A stretch of 64,000 bases of DNA from an uncultured Clostridia bacterium (GTDB lineage Bacteria; Bacillota; Clostridia; Christensenellales; UBA1242), in the NCBI GenBank assembly GCA_944376905.1, contig CALWEA010000001.1:1-64000 (forward strand), written 5' to 3'. Below the pieces are notes generated by a model, which worked only from the letters and a program-made list of their open reading frames with translations, had not been told where the DNA came from and searched no databases. The position numbers were made by a program, and so were the translations under genes. Positions 44,792-54,409 of this stretch are shown piece after piece (position 1 is the stretch's first letter; each line of letters opens with the position of its first letter).

Positions 44792-45913
44792 TTAAATTAA
44801 ATTTTCTGGATTTAAAGAAGCAAGTTCTGGCAAAATAAATTTTCCATCTTTACGAATTAAAATATCGTCAAAATATATTTCACCGCCACCAAATTCGGGA
44901 AGTTGACATAAAACCATATCCCAATGTATAGAAGATTTGTTGCCGTTTGGAGCCTCATCATAACAATTGCCGGGTGTTAAATGAATAGAACCGCACATTT
45001 TTTCATCAAAAAGAATGTCTAACATTGGTTTTTTTATAAAAGGATTAACACCAATAGCGAATTCACCAAAGTATCTTGAATTGGCGTCAGTGTCTAAAAT
45101 CTCATTAAGTTTTTGTGTTTTGTTGGAAGAAATAGCTTTAATAATTTTTCCATTTTTTATTTCAAATTCAACATTTTCGTATTTATCACCTAAATAAACT
45201 GTTGGTATATTGTATAAGATTTTACCATTTAAACTGTCTCTAATTGGAGATGTAAAAACTTCACCATCAGGAATATTGTTATTACCTGAACATTTAACTG
45301 CTTTTTGTCCTTTTATTGAGAAAGTTAAATCTGTTTGTTTTGTTACTATTTTTACTTTATCTGTTCTTTCCATTAAAGCAACTAAATTATCCATGGCTTT
45401 ATCCATTTTTCCATAATCCATTGTGCAAACTTGGAAATACAAATCTTTAAAAACATTTGAACTAACCCCCGCACTTTGTGCGTAACACTCATTGGGCCAT
45501 ATTAAAACACACCATTTTGTTCCATTAACTCTTTCATCAAAATGGACAGGAGCATGGTAGTATGTGTTTAAAATTTGCTTAAAATCAGCAGGAACATCGC
45601 TTTCTTCAAAAAGGTTATTGGCTCCACGAAATCCAATATAAACATCCATATCTTTCATTATTGGCAACATATATTTAGTTAATAATTTTGCGTGTTCTTC
45701 CGACATTCCCCATAACATTGCCTTTGATATGCTTGGAATTTTATTAATTATAAAGGGATATGCTCCGACATTACGAATTTCATTAATTAAACAAACAATA
45801 AAATTTTCGTCAACACATTGTTGTTCTATTAAAACTTTTTCTCCTTTTTTTATACTACATGAATAATGGACTAAATTTTTTGCCAATTTTAAATAATTTT
45901 CTTGTAAGTTCAT
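44792..45913 (-). CDS. M29-family aminopeptidase
   Basis: Cytosolic metallo-aminopeptidase of the AmpS/PepS/thermophilic type. 373 residues. Conserved C-terminal metal-site stretches are present: FGEFAIGVNPF with the first Glu, ILFDEKMCGSIHLTPGNCY, and SSIHWDMVLC with the last ligands. The N-terminal domain is the family's open alpha/beta lobe. The start has AAGGAGA in front. Single-gene unit in an unusually AT-rich surrounding. Confidence 0.92.
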   Translation of the reverse strand: MNLQENYLKLAKNLVHYSCSIKKGEKVLIEQQCVDENFIVCLINEIRNVGAYPFIINKIPSISKAMLWGMSEEHAKLLTKYMLPIMKDMDVYIGFRGANNLFEESDVPADFKQILNTYYHAPVHFDERVNGTKWCVLIWPNECYAQSAGVSSNVFKDLYFQVCTMDYGKMDKAMDNLVALMERTDKVKIVTKQTDLTFSIKGQKAVKCSGNNNIPDGEVFTSPIRDSLNGKILYNIPTVYLGDKYENVEFEIKNGKIIKAISSNKTQKLNEILDTDANSRYFGEFAIGVNPFIKKPMLDILFDEKMCGSIHLTPGNCYDEAPNGNKSSIHWDMVLCQLPEFGGGEIYFDDILIRKDGKFILPELASLNPENLI

Positions 45914-46443
45914 TTAAATCTCCTTAAAAGTTTTATTTTAATTTAATTATGACTTCTTATTTAAATATTTATTTTTTTTATTTAAATTCATATTTATAGT
46001 ATATACAAAAAAATTTTTTTAATCAAATATAATTAAATTAATTAAATAAGTTAATCAAATAAATTAATTAAATAAATTAATCAAATATAATTATATTAAA
46101 TAAATTATCAAACATAATTAAATTAAACGATATATAATGATATTAAATTTATAAAATCATTATTGATAATTTATATAATTATATTTAAAAATATATAACA
46201 AGCAATTAAAAAAATTAGAATAACAATTTATCTTATTGAATATAAAAGAATTTTAACATCTTTATTAACTTCAAAATAAATTAAAAAATTATAGTTTGTT
46301 ATATAAATTTTCATCTATTCATTTATATACATATTTTTTTTATATATGAAACTTGTTATTTTGTTTGTCTTTTTCTTATTTTAGTTTACATTTAGTTTTT
46401 TATCTTATATAATAATATTATTATAAAGTAGGAGGATTTTTAT
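45914..46443. other. 530-base AT-rich stretch with the lemA promoter
   Basis: Contains degenerate AATTAAATAA/AATCAAATA repeats (46020-46140) and no gene. Near its end TTTACA (46385-46390), 17 bases, TATAAT (46408-46413) forms a good promoter for lemA. Confidence 0.6.
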
Positions 46444-47193
46444 ATGTTGGGATTTGCTAATATTGGCGCAGTTGTTATTTTGGCTTTTGTTATCATTGTT
46501 ATTCTTGTTGTGCCTATTTGGATTATTGTTACTTATAACAAATTTGTTAAACTTAGAAATAATGTTGATGAGGGTTTTTCAACTATGGACGTTTATATGA
46601 AAAAACGTTATGACCTTATTCCTGGTTTAGTTGAAACAGTTAAAGGATACGCTAAACACGAAAATGACACTTTAACTAATGTTATGGCTGCTCGTTATGC
46701 TGCGATGAATTCTGCAACAACTGAACAACGCTTAGATAATGAAAACATTTTGCAAGGTGCTCTTAAAAGTTTGTTTGCTGTTACAGAAAATTATCCTAAT
46801 CTTAAAGCTGATGCGAATTTTCGTGAACTTCAAACAACTTTAAAAGATATTGAAGTTGAAATTGCGAATTCAAGAAAATATTATAATGGTGTTGTTAAAA
46901 TTTATAACACAAAAAGAGAAAGTTTTCCATCTAACATTATTGCAGGTATTTTTAATTTTCATAAAAGACCTATGTTTGAAGTTGATGCACCAGAAGAAAG
47001 AAAAGCAGTTAAATTTTCTTTTTCAGATAACACAACAGAAGTTGCCGAATCTATAAAAGAAAGTCCTGTAGCGAAAAAAGCAACAAAAAAACAAAAAAAT
47101 AATTCAAATTCAAATAAATCTGAAAGTAGTTCAACAAATGTTTCAGAAAAAGAAATTACAAAAACTTCAAACGAAGAAAATAAAAATTCTTAA
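46444..47193 (+). CDS. lemA: LemA family protein
   Basis: 249 residues. One N-terminal membrane helix (about 6-30), then the LemA helical bundle with IVTYNKFVKLRNNVDEGFST, KKRYDLIPGLVETVKGY and LKADANFRELQTTLKDIE, all typical. The family norm ends near residue 190; here a 55-residue Lys/Asn/Ser-rich tail is added. The function of LemA is not known in detail; it is often encoded with a DUF2207 membrane protein, as here (75 bases downstream). AGGAGG ribosome-binding site. Confidence 0.95.
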   Translation: MLGFANIGAVVILAFVIIVILVVPIWIIVTYNKFVKLRNNVDEGFSTMDVYMKKRYDLIPGLVETVKGYAKHENDTLTNVMAARYAAMNSATTEQRLDNENILQGALKSLFAVTENYPNLKADANFRELQTTLKDIEVEIANSRKYYNGVVKIYNTKRESFPSNIIAGIFNFHKRPMFEVDAPEERKAVKFSFSDNTTEVAESIKESPVAKKATKKQKNNSNSNKSESSSTNVSEKEITKTSNEENKNS

Positions 47194-47212
47194 TTAAGTT
47201 GTTTTAAACAAT

Positions 47213-47236
47213 GGCGAAAAGGTTAACCTATTCGCC
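47213..47236 (+). terminator. Intercistronic hairpin between lemA and DUF2207 gene
   Basis: GGCGAA (47213-47218) pairs with TTCGCC (47231-47236), with an inner AGGTT/AACCT, followed by TATATTTTTAT. It may act as a leaky terminator or mRNA-end stabiliser within the operon. Confidence 0.5.
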
Positions 47237-47268
47237 TATATTTTTATAAAATTTTATATGGAGTTGTT

Positions 47269-49245
47269 ATGAAAAATTTTTTAGGAAGATTTATTTATAT
47301 TGCTATTTTATTAATACTTGTTATAGGGGTTTTTGCGTTTGTATTTATTCAAAATTTGCTATCAACACCAACATTACAAGACAATTCTCATGAATATCAA
47401 ATAACTAAATATGACGCTAATATAATAATTGATGAACATAATGTTTTAAATATAACAGAAACATTAAATGTCCATTTTTCTGTTGCTAGTCATGGTATTT
47501 TTAGAGCAATTCCAGAAACATCAACTATTTATTATACAAAAGAAAATGGTGAAACTTATTCAAAAAAATACAAATTAAAGTTTGAAGTTATTGAGGTTAA
47601 TCAAACTTTTAAATCTTTCACGGAAAATGGTGTTTTTTATATTCAAGTTGGTAGTGCTAATAACTACGCCAATGCTGATAGTGTTTATATTTTAAATTAC
47701 AAAGTAGATTTGGGTAACGACAGGATAGGAGAATTCGACCAATTTTATTATAATGTTTTAGGAAATTTAACCGATACAACTGTTGAAAATGTTAATATTT
47801 CTATCAAATTTCCTAAAAATCTTGATGAAAAAATAGTTGAGAGTTCTAAAGCGTTTGTTGGTGAGTTTGGCTCTTCTCAAACTGTTGATAATTTAACTTG
47901 GGCAGAAAACAATTCTCTTTTAACATTATCTTATGATTTTCTTGATGTTGGTGAGGGTATAACAGTCAAAGTAACTCTACCTGACGGATATTTTAATCCC
48001 TATTTTGATGGTTGGTTAATTATTGTTAACACTATTCTTATTATTGCTTTGGCAATTTTTGCAATTTACGTTTATAAGAAATATTCAACTAAAAAGATGG
48101 TTATACCTGTTATTCAATTTAATGTTGATAAAAAATACACATCTGCTGATGTTGGCTATATCATGGATAAAAAAGTTGATAATAAGGATGTTGCCTCATT
48201 AATAATTTATTGGGCTCAACATGGGTATTTAAAAATAGTTGAACAAAAAATTAAGAAAAAATCTGTAACTTATTTACAAAAAATTAAAGATTTGCCTTCA
48301 TCTGCAAAACCATACGAAAAATCTTTTTTTGATGCTATTTTTGCAAAAGATAAAATTAATTCTGCAAGTGGCGAATATCCTCTTCATGAAATTAATTCGC
48401 TTGGGAAAAACACTCAACCAATTATGCAAGAAGTTAAAAATGAAATTGCTTTTACCAATTTACATCTTTTTCAATCATCAGGAGTTGCAGTTAGAAATTG
48501 GCTTATATTTTTAACTGGGGCTTTGTTTGCGTTAGTTGGGATTGTTGTTAATCTAAAAACAGTTTCAACTATTTATGCTATTTTATCTGGTCTTGGCGGA
48601 ATTTTAATTATTTTGGTTTTTTATTTGATGTCTAGAAATAGAGATTTCTCGCATTTTAATCCAACTTATAAAAAAGTTTTGGGGTGGATTGGAATTTTTA
48701 TTGTTTTTGCACTTTTGATTGCTTTAATGATTTTAAGTTTTGATTTTTATGTTGATTTTTGCTTTACATGTTTTTTGGTTTTATTAGATGTTGTTTTGGT
48801 TTTTTGTATTATTTTTAATTTTAATATAAGAACAAATGAAGGCGTTGAAGAATTAGGGGATATTGTTGGATTGAAGAATTTTATTGAAGCAACAGAAAAA
48901 GATAGATTAAACCTTATGTTAAAAGAAGACCCAAGTATTTTTTATAATGTTTTACCTTATGCTTATGTTTTAGGCGTTTATGATAAGTGGTGTAAAAAAT
49001 TTGAAGAACTTGCTATAACTCCTCCTTCTTGGTATGTAACTTATGATGATAACGTAATTTTTAATTCTATTATTATTATGAATATATTAGATAATAGTTG
49101 TAATTCTTTATTAACAAGTATTAATACTGTTCAAATGGCTCAATTGGCAAAAACTGTTCAAGATATTGGCGGTTCAATTGGCGGTAGCGTTGGTGGAGGT
49201 TTCTCTGGTGGCGGTATGGGAGGAGGCGGTGTTGGTCGCTGGTAG
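47269..49245 (+). CDS. DUF2207 membrane protein
   Basis: 658 residues: signal-anchor helix (about 8-28), an extracytoplasmic DUF2207 domain (about 40-235; NVLNITETLNVHFS, GIFRAIPE), a helix at about 245-265, a cytoplasmic domain, and a pair of helices at about 405-450 and 465-520. It ends in a Gly-rich tail (GGSVGGGFSGGGMGG). The tail and order are the family's hallmark. It works with LemA in an unknown envelope role. A weak ribosome-binding site, TGGAG, precedes the ATG; a hairpin separates it from lemA. Confidence 0.93.
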   Translation: MKNFLGRFIYIAILLILVIGVFAFVFIQNLLSTPTLQDNSHEYQITKYDANIIIDEHNVLNITETLNVHFSVASHGIFRAIPETSTIYYTKENGETYSKKYKLKFEVIEVNQTFKSFTENGVFYIQVGSANNYANADSVYILNYKVDLGNDRIGEFDQFYYNVLGNLTDTTVENVNISIKFPKNLDEKIVESSKAFVGEFGSSQTVDNLTWAENNSLLTLSYDFLDVGEGITVKVTLPDGYFNPYFDGWLIIVNTILIIALAIFAIYVYKKYSTKKMVIPVIQFNVDKKYTSADVGYIMDKKVDNKDVASLIIYWAQHGYLKIVEQKIKKKSVTYLQKIKDLPSSAKPYEKSFFDAIFAKDKINSASGEYPLHEINSLGKNTQPIMQEVKNEIAFTNLHLFQSSGVAVRNWLIFLTGALFALVGIVVNLKTVSTIYAILSGLGGILIILVFYLMSRNRDFSHFNPTYKKVLGWIGIFIVFALLIALMILSFDFYVDFCFTCFLVLLDVVLVFCIIFNFNIRTNEGVEELGDIVGLKNFIEATEKDRLNLMLKEDPSIFYNVLPYAYVLGVYDKWCKKFEELAITPPSWYVTYDDNVIFNSIIIMNILDNSCNSLLTSINTVQMAQLAKTVQDIGGSIGGSVGGGFSGGGMGGGGVGRW

Positions 49246-49514
49246 ATTATTAAATAATGTTTTTTAATTATATTTTTATATACCGCTTAAATTTATATTT
49301 TTATTTATTTGTATTTATATTTGTATTTAAATTTTATTTATATTTATATTCTTATTGACTTTTATATTGACTTTTATATTTATTTTTTATGTTTATATTT
49401 TTTATGGTTTTTAAAATATATAATTTGATTTTTTATTAATTCTTAATTATTTATTTTTGATTTTTTTAATTTGTTATTTATTGTTTGATTTTTATAAGTT
49501 TATTAAATAAATAA

Positions 49515-49550
49515 AAAAACTTTATCAATTAAGATAAAGTTTTTATTTTT
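49515..49550. terminator. Rho-independent terminator
   Basis: AAAAACTTTATC (49515-49526) pairs with GATAAAGTTTTT (49533-49544), then T-rich. Between converging genes; best for the plus strand. Confidence 0.8.
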
Positions 49551-49653
49551 TTATCTATAATTTTAATAAATAAGATTAGATTGTTTATTAAATTAAAATT
49601 AATATTTTAATTTTAAGTAAGTCTATATTATAAATTAAACAAATTAACTTTAT

Positions 49654-51369
49654 TTAATTTTTTCTTGGATTATATTTAATTAAACTGCTTTCAGTCATTT
49701 CTTTGGGTTTTTCTAGTTTTAAAAGTTCAAGAATTGTTGGGGCAACATTTGCAAGGGTTCCCCCTTCTTTTAAAATAAAACCTAATTTATTATTAGAAAT
49801 TTTATTTTCTTTATTATTATTTTTATTATTTTTATTATTAATATTGCTGGTTTTAATGTTAATTGAATTGTTGTTACAATTAATTAAATTTTCATTGTCA
49901 GTTTCGCTTTTCTTTTCTAAATTTGAATTATTAACCTCACCATTATTTAATTCTTGATTTAATGTCTCTTTTGTTATTAAAATAAATTCAACCGGATTGG
50001 CGGTGTGGGTCGTGCAAGGTTGCCCATTTTCATTAATTAATTTTTCTGCATTGCCATGGTCTGCTGTTATGATACAATCTCCGCCAGCCATCAAAACGGA
50101 CATCGCAACTGCATACGCACATTTATCAACTATTGTTATTGCTTTTTTTGTTGCTTCAATATTGGCGGTGTGTCCCAACATATCTGGGTTTGAAAAATTA
50201 ACAATTATAAAATCATACTCTCCACTGGAAACTGCATCAACAACTTCAGTTGTTATTTCAATTGCTTTCATTTGTGGATTATGAGTAAAATCAGGGTCTT
50301 TGTGACTTGGAATCAATTTTCTTATTTCATTTTTAAAAGGTTTTTCAATACCACCATTAAAATAATATGTTACGTGTGCGTATTTTGTTGTTTCTGCGAT
50401 ATGAAATTGCTTTAAATTATTGTTAGATATAACTTCTGTTAAAGTGTTTTTGAGTTTTTCTTCTCGAATTGCAACGTGAACATTTTTAAAATTTTCATTG
50501 TATTCACACATAGAAACAAAATAATTAAAATTCAAATTTTTTCTTGGAAATTTATCAAAATCTTTTTCACAAATTGCTTCTGTTATTTGTCTCATTCTAT
50601 CAGGACGAAAATTAAAAAATATAACGGCATCACCATTATTTATAGTTTTAGGACTTCCAACAATACTAGGCTTTATAAATTCATCAAACTCTTTATTTTT
50701 ATATGATTCTTTAAAAATAGTTTCAACATCATTTTCTGGCACATATCTATACGCCTTACCTAAAACCAACATATCATAATATAACATTGTTTTATCGGTC
50801 CAACGCTGTTCACGGTCCATACCATAAATTCTGCCAGCAACACTCGCAATTTTAACATTTGTTCCATGACAATATTTTTTAATATCTTGAACAAATTTTA
50901 AACCTTCGTCAATTTCCGTATCTCTTCCATCTGTTATACAATGTAAGTAAACTTTTTTCAATTCTTTTTTAACGGTCAAATCAATAATTGCTTTTAAGTG
51001 GTTTATATGAGAATGAATTCCTCCATCACTAATTAAACCAATAAGATGTAATGCCCCATCAGTTTCTTTAACAAAATCACACGCTTTATTTAATTGTTCG
51101 TTATTAAAAAAAACTTTATTTTCTATAAGTTCATTTATCAACATTAAATCTTGTTTTATAATTCTTCCGCCACCAAGAGTTAAATGACCAACCTCACTAT
51201 TGCCAATTTGTCCTTTAGGCAGTCCAACATATTCTCCGCTTGCATTTATTAAAGTGTGGGGGAAAATAGATTTTAATTTAGATAAATTAGGAGTACCTGC
51301 CAATTTTATAGCATTACCCTCAATTTTTTCACTTTCTCCAAAACCATCTAATATAATTAAAGTTACCAT
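49654..51369 (-). CDS. gpmI: 2,3-bisphosphoglycerate-independent phosphoglycerate mutase
   Basis: Interconverts 3- and 2-phosphoglycerate with two Mn ions. 571 residues against a usual 505-515. The N-terminal metal site is ILDGFGES, the phosphoserine site GNSEVGH (near residues 60-66), and DGRDT and FRPDRMRQ follow; DHGN and HTAN near residues 440-465 complete the metal site. The extra length is a 58-residue Asn/Lys/Ser-rich insert at about 471-528 (genomic 49786-49959), just before the final conserved LKEGGTLANVAPTILELL. The mRNA appears to be leaderless: a promoter ends 6 bases before the ATG and there is no ribosome-binding site. Confidence 0.95.
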   Translation of the reverse strand: MVTLIILDGFGESEKIEGNAIKLAGTPNLSKLKSIFPHTLINASGEYVGLPKGQIGNSEVGHLTLGGGRIIKQDLMLINELIENKVFFNNEQLNKACDFVKETDGALHLIGLISDGGIHSHINHLKAIIDLTVKKELKKVYLHCITDGRDTEIDEGLKFVQDIKKYCHGTNVKIASVAGRIYGMDREQRWTDKTMLYYDMLVLGKAYRYVPENDVETIFKESYKNKEFDEFIKPSIVGSPKTINNGDAVIFFNFRPDRMRQITEAICEKDFDKFPRKNLNFNYFVSMCEYNENFKNVHVAIREEKLKNTLTEVISNNNLKQFHIAETTKYAHVTYYFNGGIEKPFKNEIRKLIPSHKDPDFTHNPQMKAIEITTEVVDAVSSGEYDFIIVNFSNPDMLGHTANIEATKKAITIVDKCAYAVAMSVLMAGGDCIITADHGNAEKLINENGQPCTTHTANPVEFILITKETLNQELNNGEVNNSNLEKKSETDNENLINCNNNSINIKTSNINNKNNKNNNKENKISNNKLGFILKEGGTLANVAPTILELLKLEKPKEMTESSLIKYNPRKN

Positions 51370-51375
51370 ATATTT

Positions 51376-51404
51376 ATTATACCAATCATAATAAATTATA
51401 TCAA
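51376..51404 (-). promoter_or_regulatory. gpmI promoter, leaderless
   Basis: On the minus strand TTGATA (51404-51399), 17-base spacer, TATAAT (51381-51376), then six bases and the ATG at 51369, exactly the expected transcription start. Confidence 0.7.
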
Positions 51405-51666
51405 CTATATTTAAATTAATTCAAATAATTTTATAAAATAATTTTTAAAAAGATAAAATAAAAATATTTATAAAAAATAAATTATAAAAAATAAATTAAA
51501 GACTTTTAAAAAAATTAAAACAAAAAAATCAACATTTTTAAGAAAATAATTTACAACAAAAATTTTTAATATAATGAAAAAACAATATTAGAAGTGATGT
51601 GCTGTATTCTAAAATAAATTTAAAGAGTATAAAATTTAAAATTAAATGAATAAAATTCAACTTTTC

Positions 51667-51695
51667 TTGACTTATAAAGCGTAATTTGTTATAAT
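51667..51695 (+). promoter_or_regulatory. metG promoter
   Basis: TTGACT (51667-51672), 17-base spacer, TATAAT (51690-51695). The leader is about 55 bases with AAGGAGG before the GTG start. No T-box is seen. Confidence 0.75.
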
Positions 51696-51755
51696 TTCAT
51701 AATTTATTTTTAATAAAAAAGATTTTTAGGGTTTTGTAAACCAAGGAGGTTTATA

Positions 51756-53327
51756 GTGGAAAAAGAAAAGTTTTATATAACAACACCAATTTTTTATCCA
51801 AGTAATAAATTAACATTGGGAAACTGCTACACAACAATTATTTGTGATACAATTGCACGTTTTAATAAAATGCTTGGCAAAGATGTTTTTTATTTAACAG
51901 GGACTGATGAACATGGTCAAAAAATAGCAAAAGTTGCACAAGATAAAGGAATGGAAATAAAAAAATATCTTGATGAAAATATTTTAGACACAAAAGAATT
52001 GTGGAAAATGTTGCATATTGATTATGATTATTTCATTAGAACAACAGACGAACAACATGAAAAAGCAATTCAAAAGATTTTTACAGAATTGTATAATAGA
52101 GGGTATATTTATAAAGGCAAATATTCAGGACATTATTGTACACCTTGTGAAAGTTTTTGGACAGAAGCGCAACTTGTTGATGGAAAATGTCCAGATTGTG
52201 GGAGAGATGTTGTCTATCAAGAAGAAGAAGCATATTTTTTCAAATTGAGTGAGTTTGGGGATAAACTTTTAAAATTATACGAAGATAATCCTAATTTTCT
52301 ACAACCAACTTCTCGTGTTAATGAAATGGTCAATAATTTTATAAAACCGGGTCTTCAAGATTTATGTGTATCAAGAACAACGGTAAGTTGGGGCGTTCCA
52401 GTTGAGTTTGACCCAAAGCATACAATATATGTTTGGATTGATGCCTTATTTAATTATGTAACTGCGTTGGGATACGGCTCAAATAATGATGAATTATTTA
52501 AAAAATATTGGCCAGCAGATTTGCATCTTGTTGGAAAGGAAATAGTTAGATTTCATGCTATTATTTGGCCAGCACTTCTAATGGCATTAGACTTACCTCT
52601 TCCTAAACAAATTTTTGGTCATGGTTGGCTATTGTTTGGTGGACAAAAATTAAGTAAAAGTAAAACCGCTGGAACAACTGAGGTTATTGACCCAAGAATT
52701 TTAATACCTCGTTATGGTGCCGACAGTGTTAGATATATTCTACTACGAGAAATTCCTTTTGGAAGCGATGGAACTTATTCAACAGAAAATTATTTGAAAC
52801 ATATTAATACAGATTTGTGTAATGATTTTGGAAACCTTGTCAATAGAACATTTGCAATGCTAAAAAAATATTTTAATGGCGTTGTTCCAACTCCAAACAA
52901 GCAAGAAGAAACGCAACAAGATGTTGATTTTATAAACACTGTTGAAAACGCTAAAACAAATGCAATAAATTATATGAAAACTTACGATGTTTCCAAATCA
53001 CTTACTGAAATATTTACAATATTCAATAAGGCAAATAAATACATTGAAAACAGCACTCCATGGGAATTGGCAAAAAGTAATCAAGAAGAATTGAAAAATG
53101 TATTGTATAATTTATTAGAAGCAATAAAAATTGGAACTGTATTGCTTGCATCATTTTTAACAGAACAACCAAGCAAAGTTTTGAATGCTTATGGTATTGA
53201 AAAACCAAGTATTGAAGATATAGAAAAATTTGGTAGTTTAAAATCAGGAACCGTTATAAAAGAAATAGGGGTTTTGTATCCAAGATTAGATATCGAAAAA
53301 GAATTAAAAGAATTATCAAATTTATAA
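51756..53327 (+). CDS. metG: Methionyl-tRNA synthetase with TLGN in place of HIGH
   Basis: Charges tRNA-Met. 523 residues, the short form without the C-terminal dimer domain. FYITTPIFYPSNK and GTDEHGQKI are typical. The class I motif normally reading HIGH is TLGN at residues 20-23; the second motif KLSKS is normal (about 298-302). The zinc knuckle has two CxxC pairs (CTPC, CPDC). TLGN resembles the TIGN of tryptophanyl-tRNA synthetases, so the change may be tolerated. The start is GTG behind AAGGAGG. A terminator follows. Confidence 0.95.
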   Translation: MEKEKFYITTPIFYPSNKLTLGNCYTTIICDTIARFNKMLGKDVFYLTGTDEHGQKIAKVAQDKGMEIKKYLDENILDTKELWKMLHIDYDYFIRTTDEQHEKAIQKIFTELYNRGYIYKGKYSGHYCTPCESFWTEAQLVDGKCPDCGRDVVYQEEEAYFFKLSEFGDKLLKLYEDNPNFLQPTSRVNEMVNNFIKPGLQDLCVSRTTVSWGVPVEFDPKHTIYVWIDALFNYVTALGYGSNNDELFKKYWPADLHLVGKEIVRFHAIIWPALLMALDLPLPKQIFGHGWLLFGGQKLSKSKTAGTTEVIDPRILIPRYGADSVRYILLREIPFGSDGTYSTENYLKHINTDLCNDFGNLVNRTFAMLKKYFNGVVPTPNKQEETQQDVDFINTVENAKTNAINYMKTYDVSKSLTEIFTIFNKANKYIENSTPWELAKSNQEELKNVLYNLLEAIKIGTVLLASFLTEQPSKVLNAYGIEKPSIEDIEKFGSLKSGTVIKEIGVLYPRLDIEKELKELSNL

Positions 53328-53345
53328 AAATAAATTTATTTAAAT

Positions 53346-53372
53346 AAAACCACAGTTTATTAGTGGTTTTTA
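53346..53372 (+). terminator. metG terminator
   Basis: AAAACCAC (53346-53353) pairs with GTGGTTTT (53363-53370), followed by T-rich sequence. Confidence 0.75.
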
Positions 53373-54409
53373 TTATTTTTATAAAAATTAAATAATTAAG
53401 CGTTAATTTAAAAAAATTTTTTAAAATATTTATTTTTGGTTTTGCTTTTGTTAAAATTTATTATTTTTATTAACACTATTATTTTTAAATAAAATTTGTT
53501 TTGTTTTTTATTTATTTTGTTTGTTTTGATTTTATTTGTTTTGTTGTTTGCGTTGGCGTTTGCTTTTTAGTTGAAGTTTTGTATTGTTTTTTTAGGTGTG
53601 TTTGTCATTTTTCAGATTTAACACTTATTTAAATCATTACTCTTTTGTTTTTAAATTATGATATAACTGTAAAAGTATGCAATTGCATGACAAAAAAATG
53701 GACGCCGTTACTCCGTCGCCCATTTTTAAAAAATTTTAGCAAATTTAAAGTTTTTTGGAAAAAGATTTTATTATATTATCAAAAATTTTATTATATTCAG
53801 CAATAGTTTATATTATATTCGACAAGTTTTTTTTGTTTAATTTATCAATGGTTTTTATTTAATTCAGTAATGGTTTTAGAATATTCAGCAAAAGATTTTT
53901 ATTATATTCAGCAGTGGTTTTTATTATATTTGGCAAGGGTTTTATTTAATTTGGTAGTGGTTTTTATTTAATTCAGTAATGGTTTTAGAATATTCAGCAT
54001 AAAATTTTTATTATATTCAGCAATAGTTTATATTATATTCGACAAGTTTTTTTTGTTTAATTTATCAATGGACTTTATTTAATTTGGTAGTGGTTTTTAT
54101 AATATTCAGCAATGATTTTTATCATATTCGAAAAAAAGGTTTTGTTTAATTTATCAATGATTTTTATTTAATTTATTGAATATTTTTAAATATTCTAATG
54201 TTTTTTTTAGAGTCTTAGTTAGTTTGTTGAGTTATAAGTAAGCACGTTAAATGTATAAGTGTGTTTTTTAAACATATAATGTATAAGTGTGTTTTTTAAA
54301 TATATTTGGTTGGTTTTTAATTATATTATAACGCGTAGACTACCCCTGTTGGTTAGAATGTTTATTTTACATGTTTAACCCCTTATTCTCGCTCATTCTT
54401 TTTCGTTCC
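53373..54409. other. Long non-coding stretch with degenerate repeats (start of cassette copy B)
   Basis: No gene. From 53691 it matches copy A at 28141: hairpin AAAAATGG/CCATTTTT, then many diverged copies of a unit like TTTTTATTATATTCAGCAATGG to about 54180, then two 28-base repeats (AATGTATAAGTGTG, TTTTTTAAACATAT). This stretch is the 3' flank of the variable-region gene. Confidence 0.7.
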
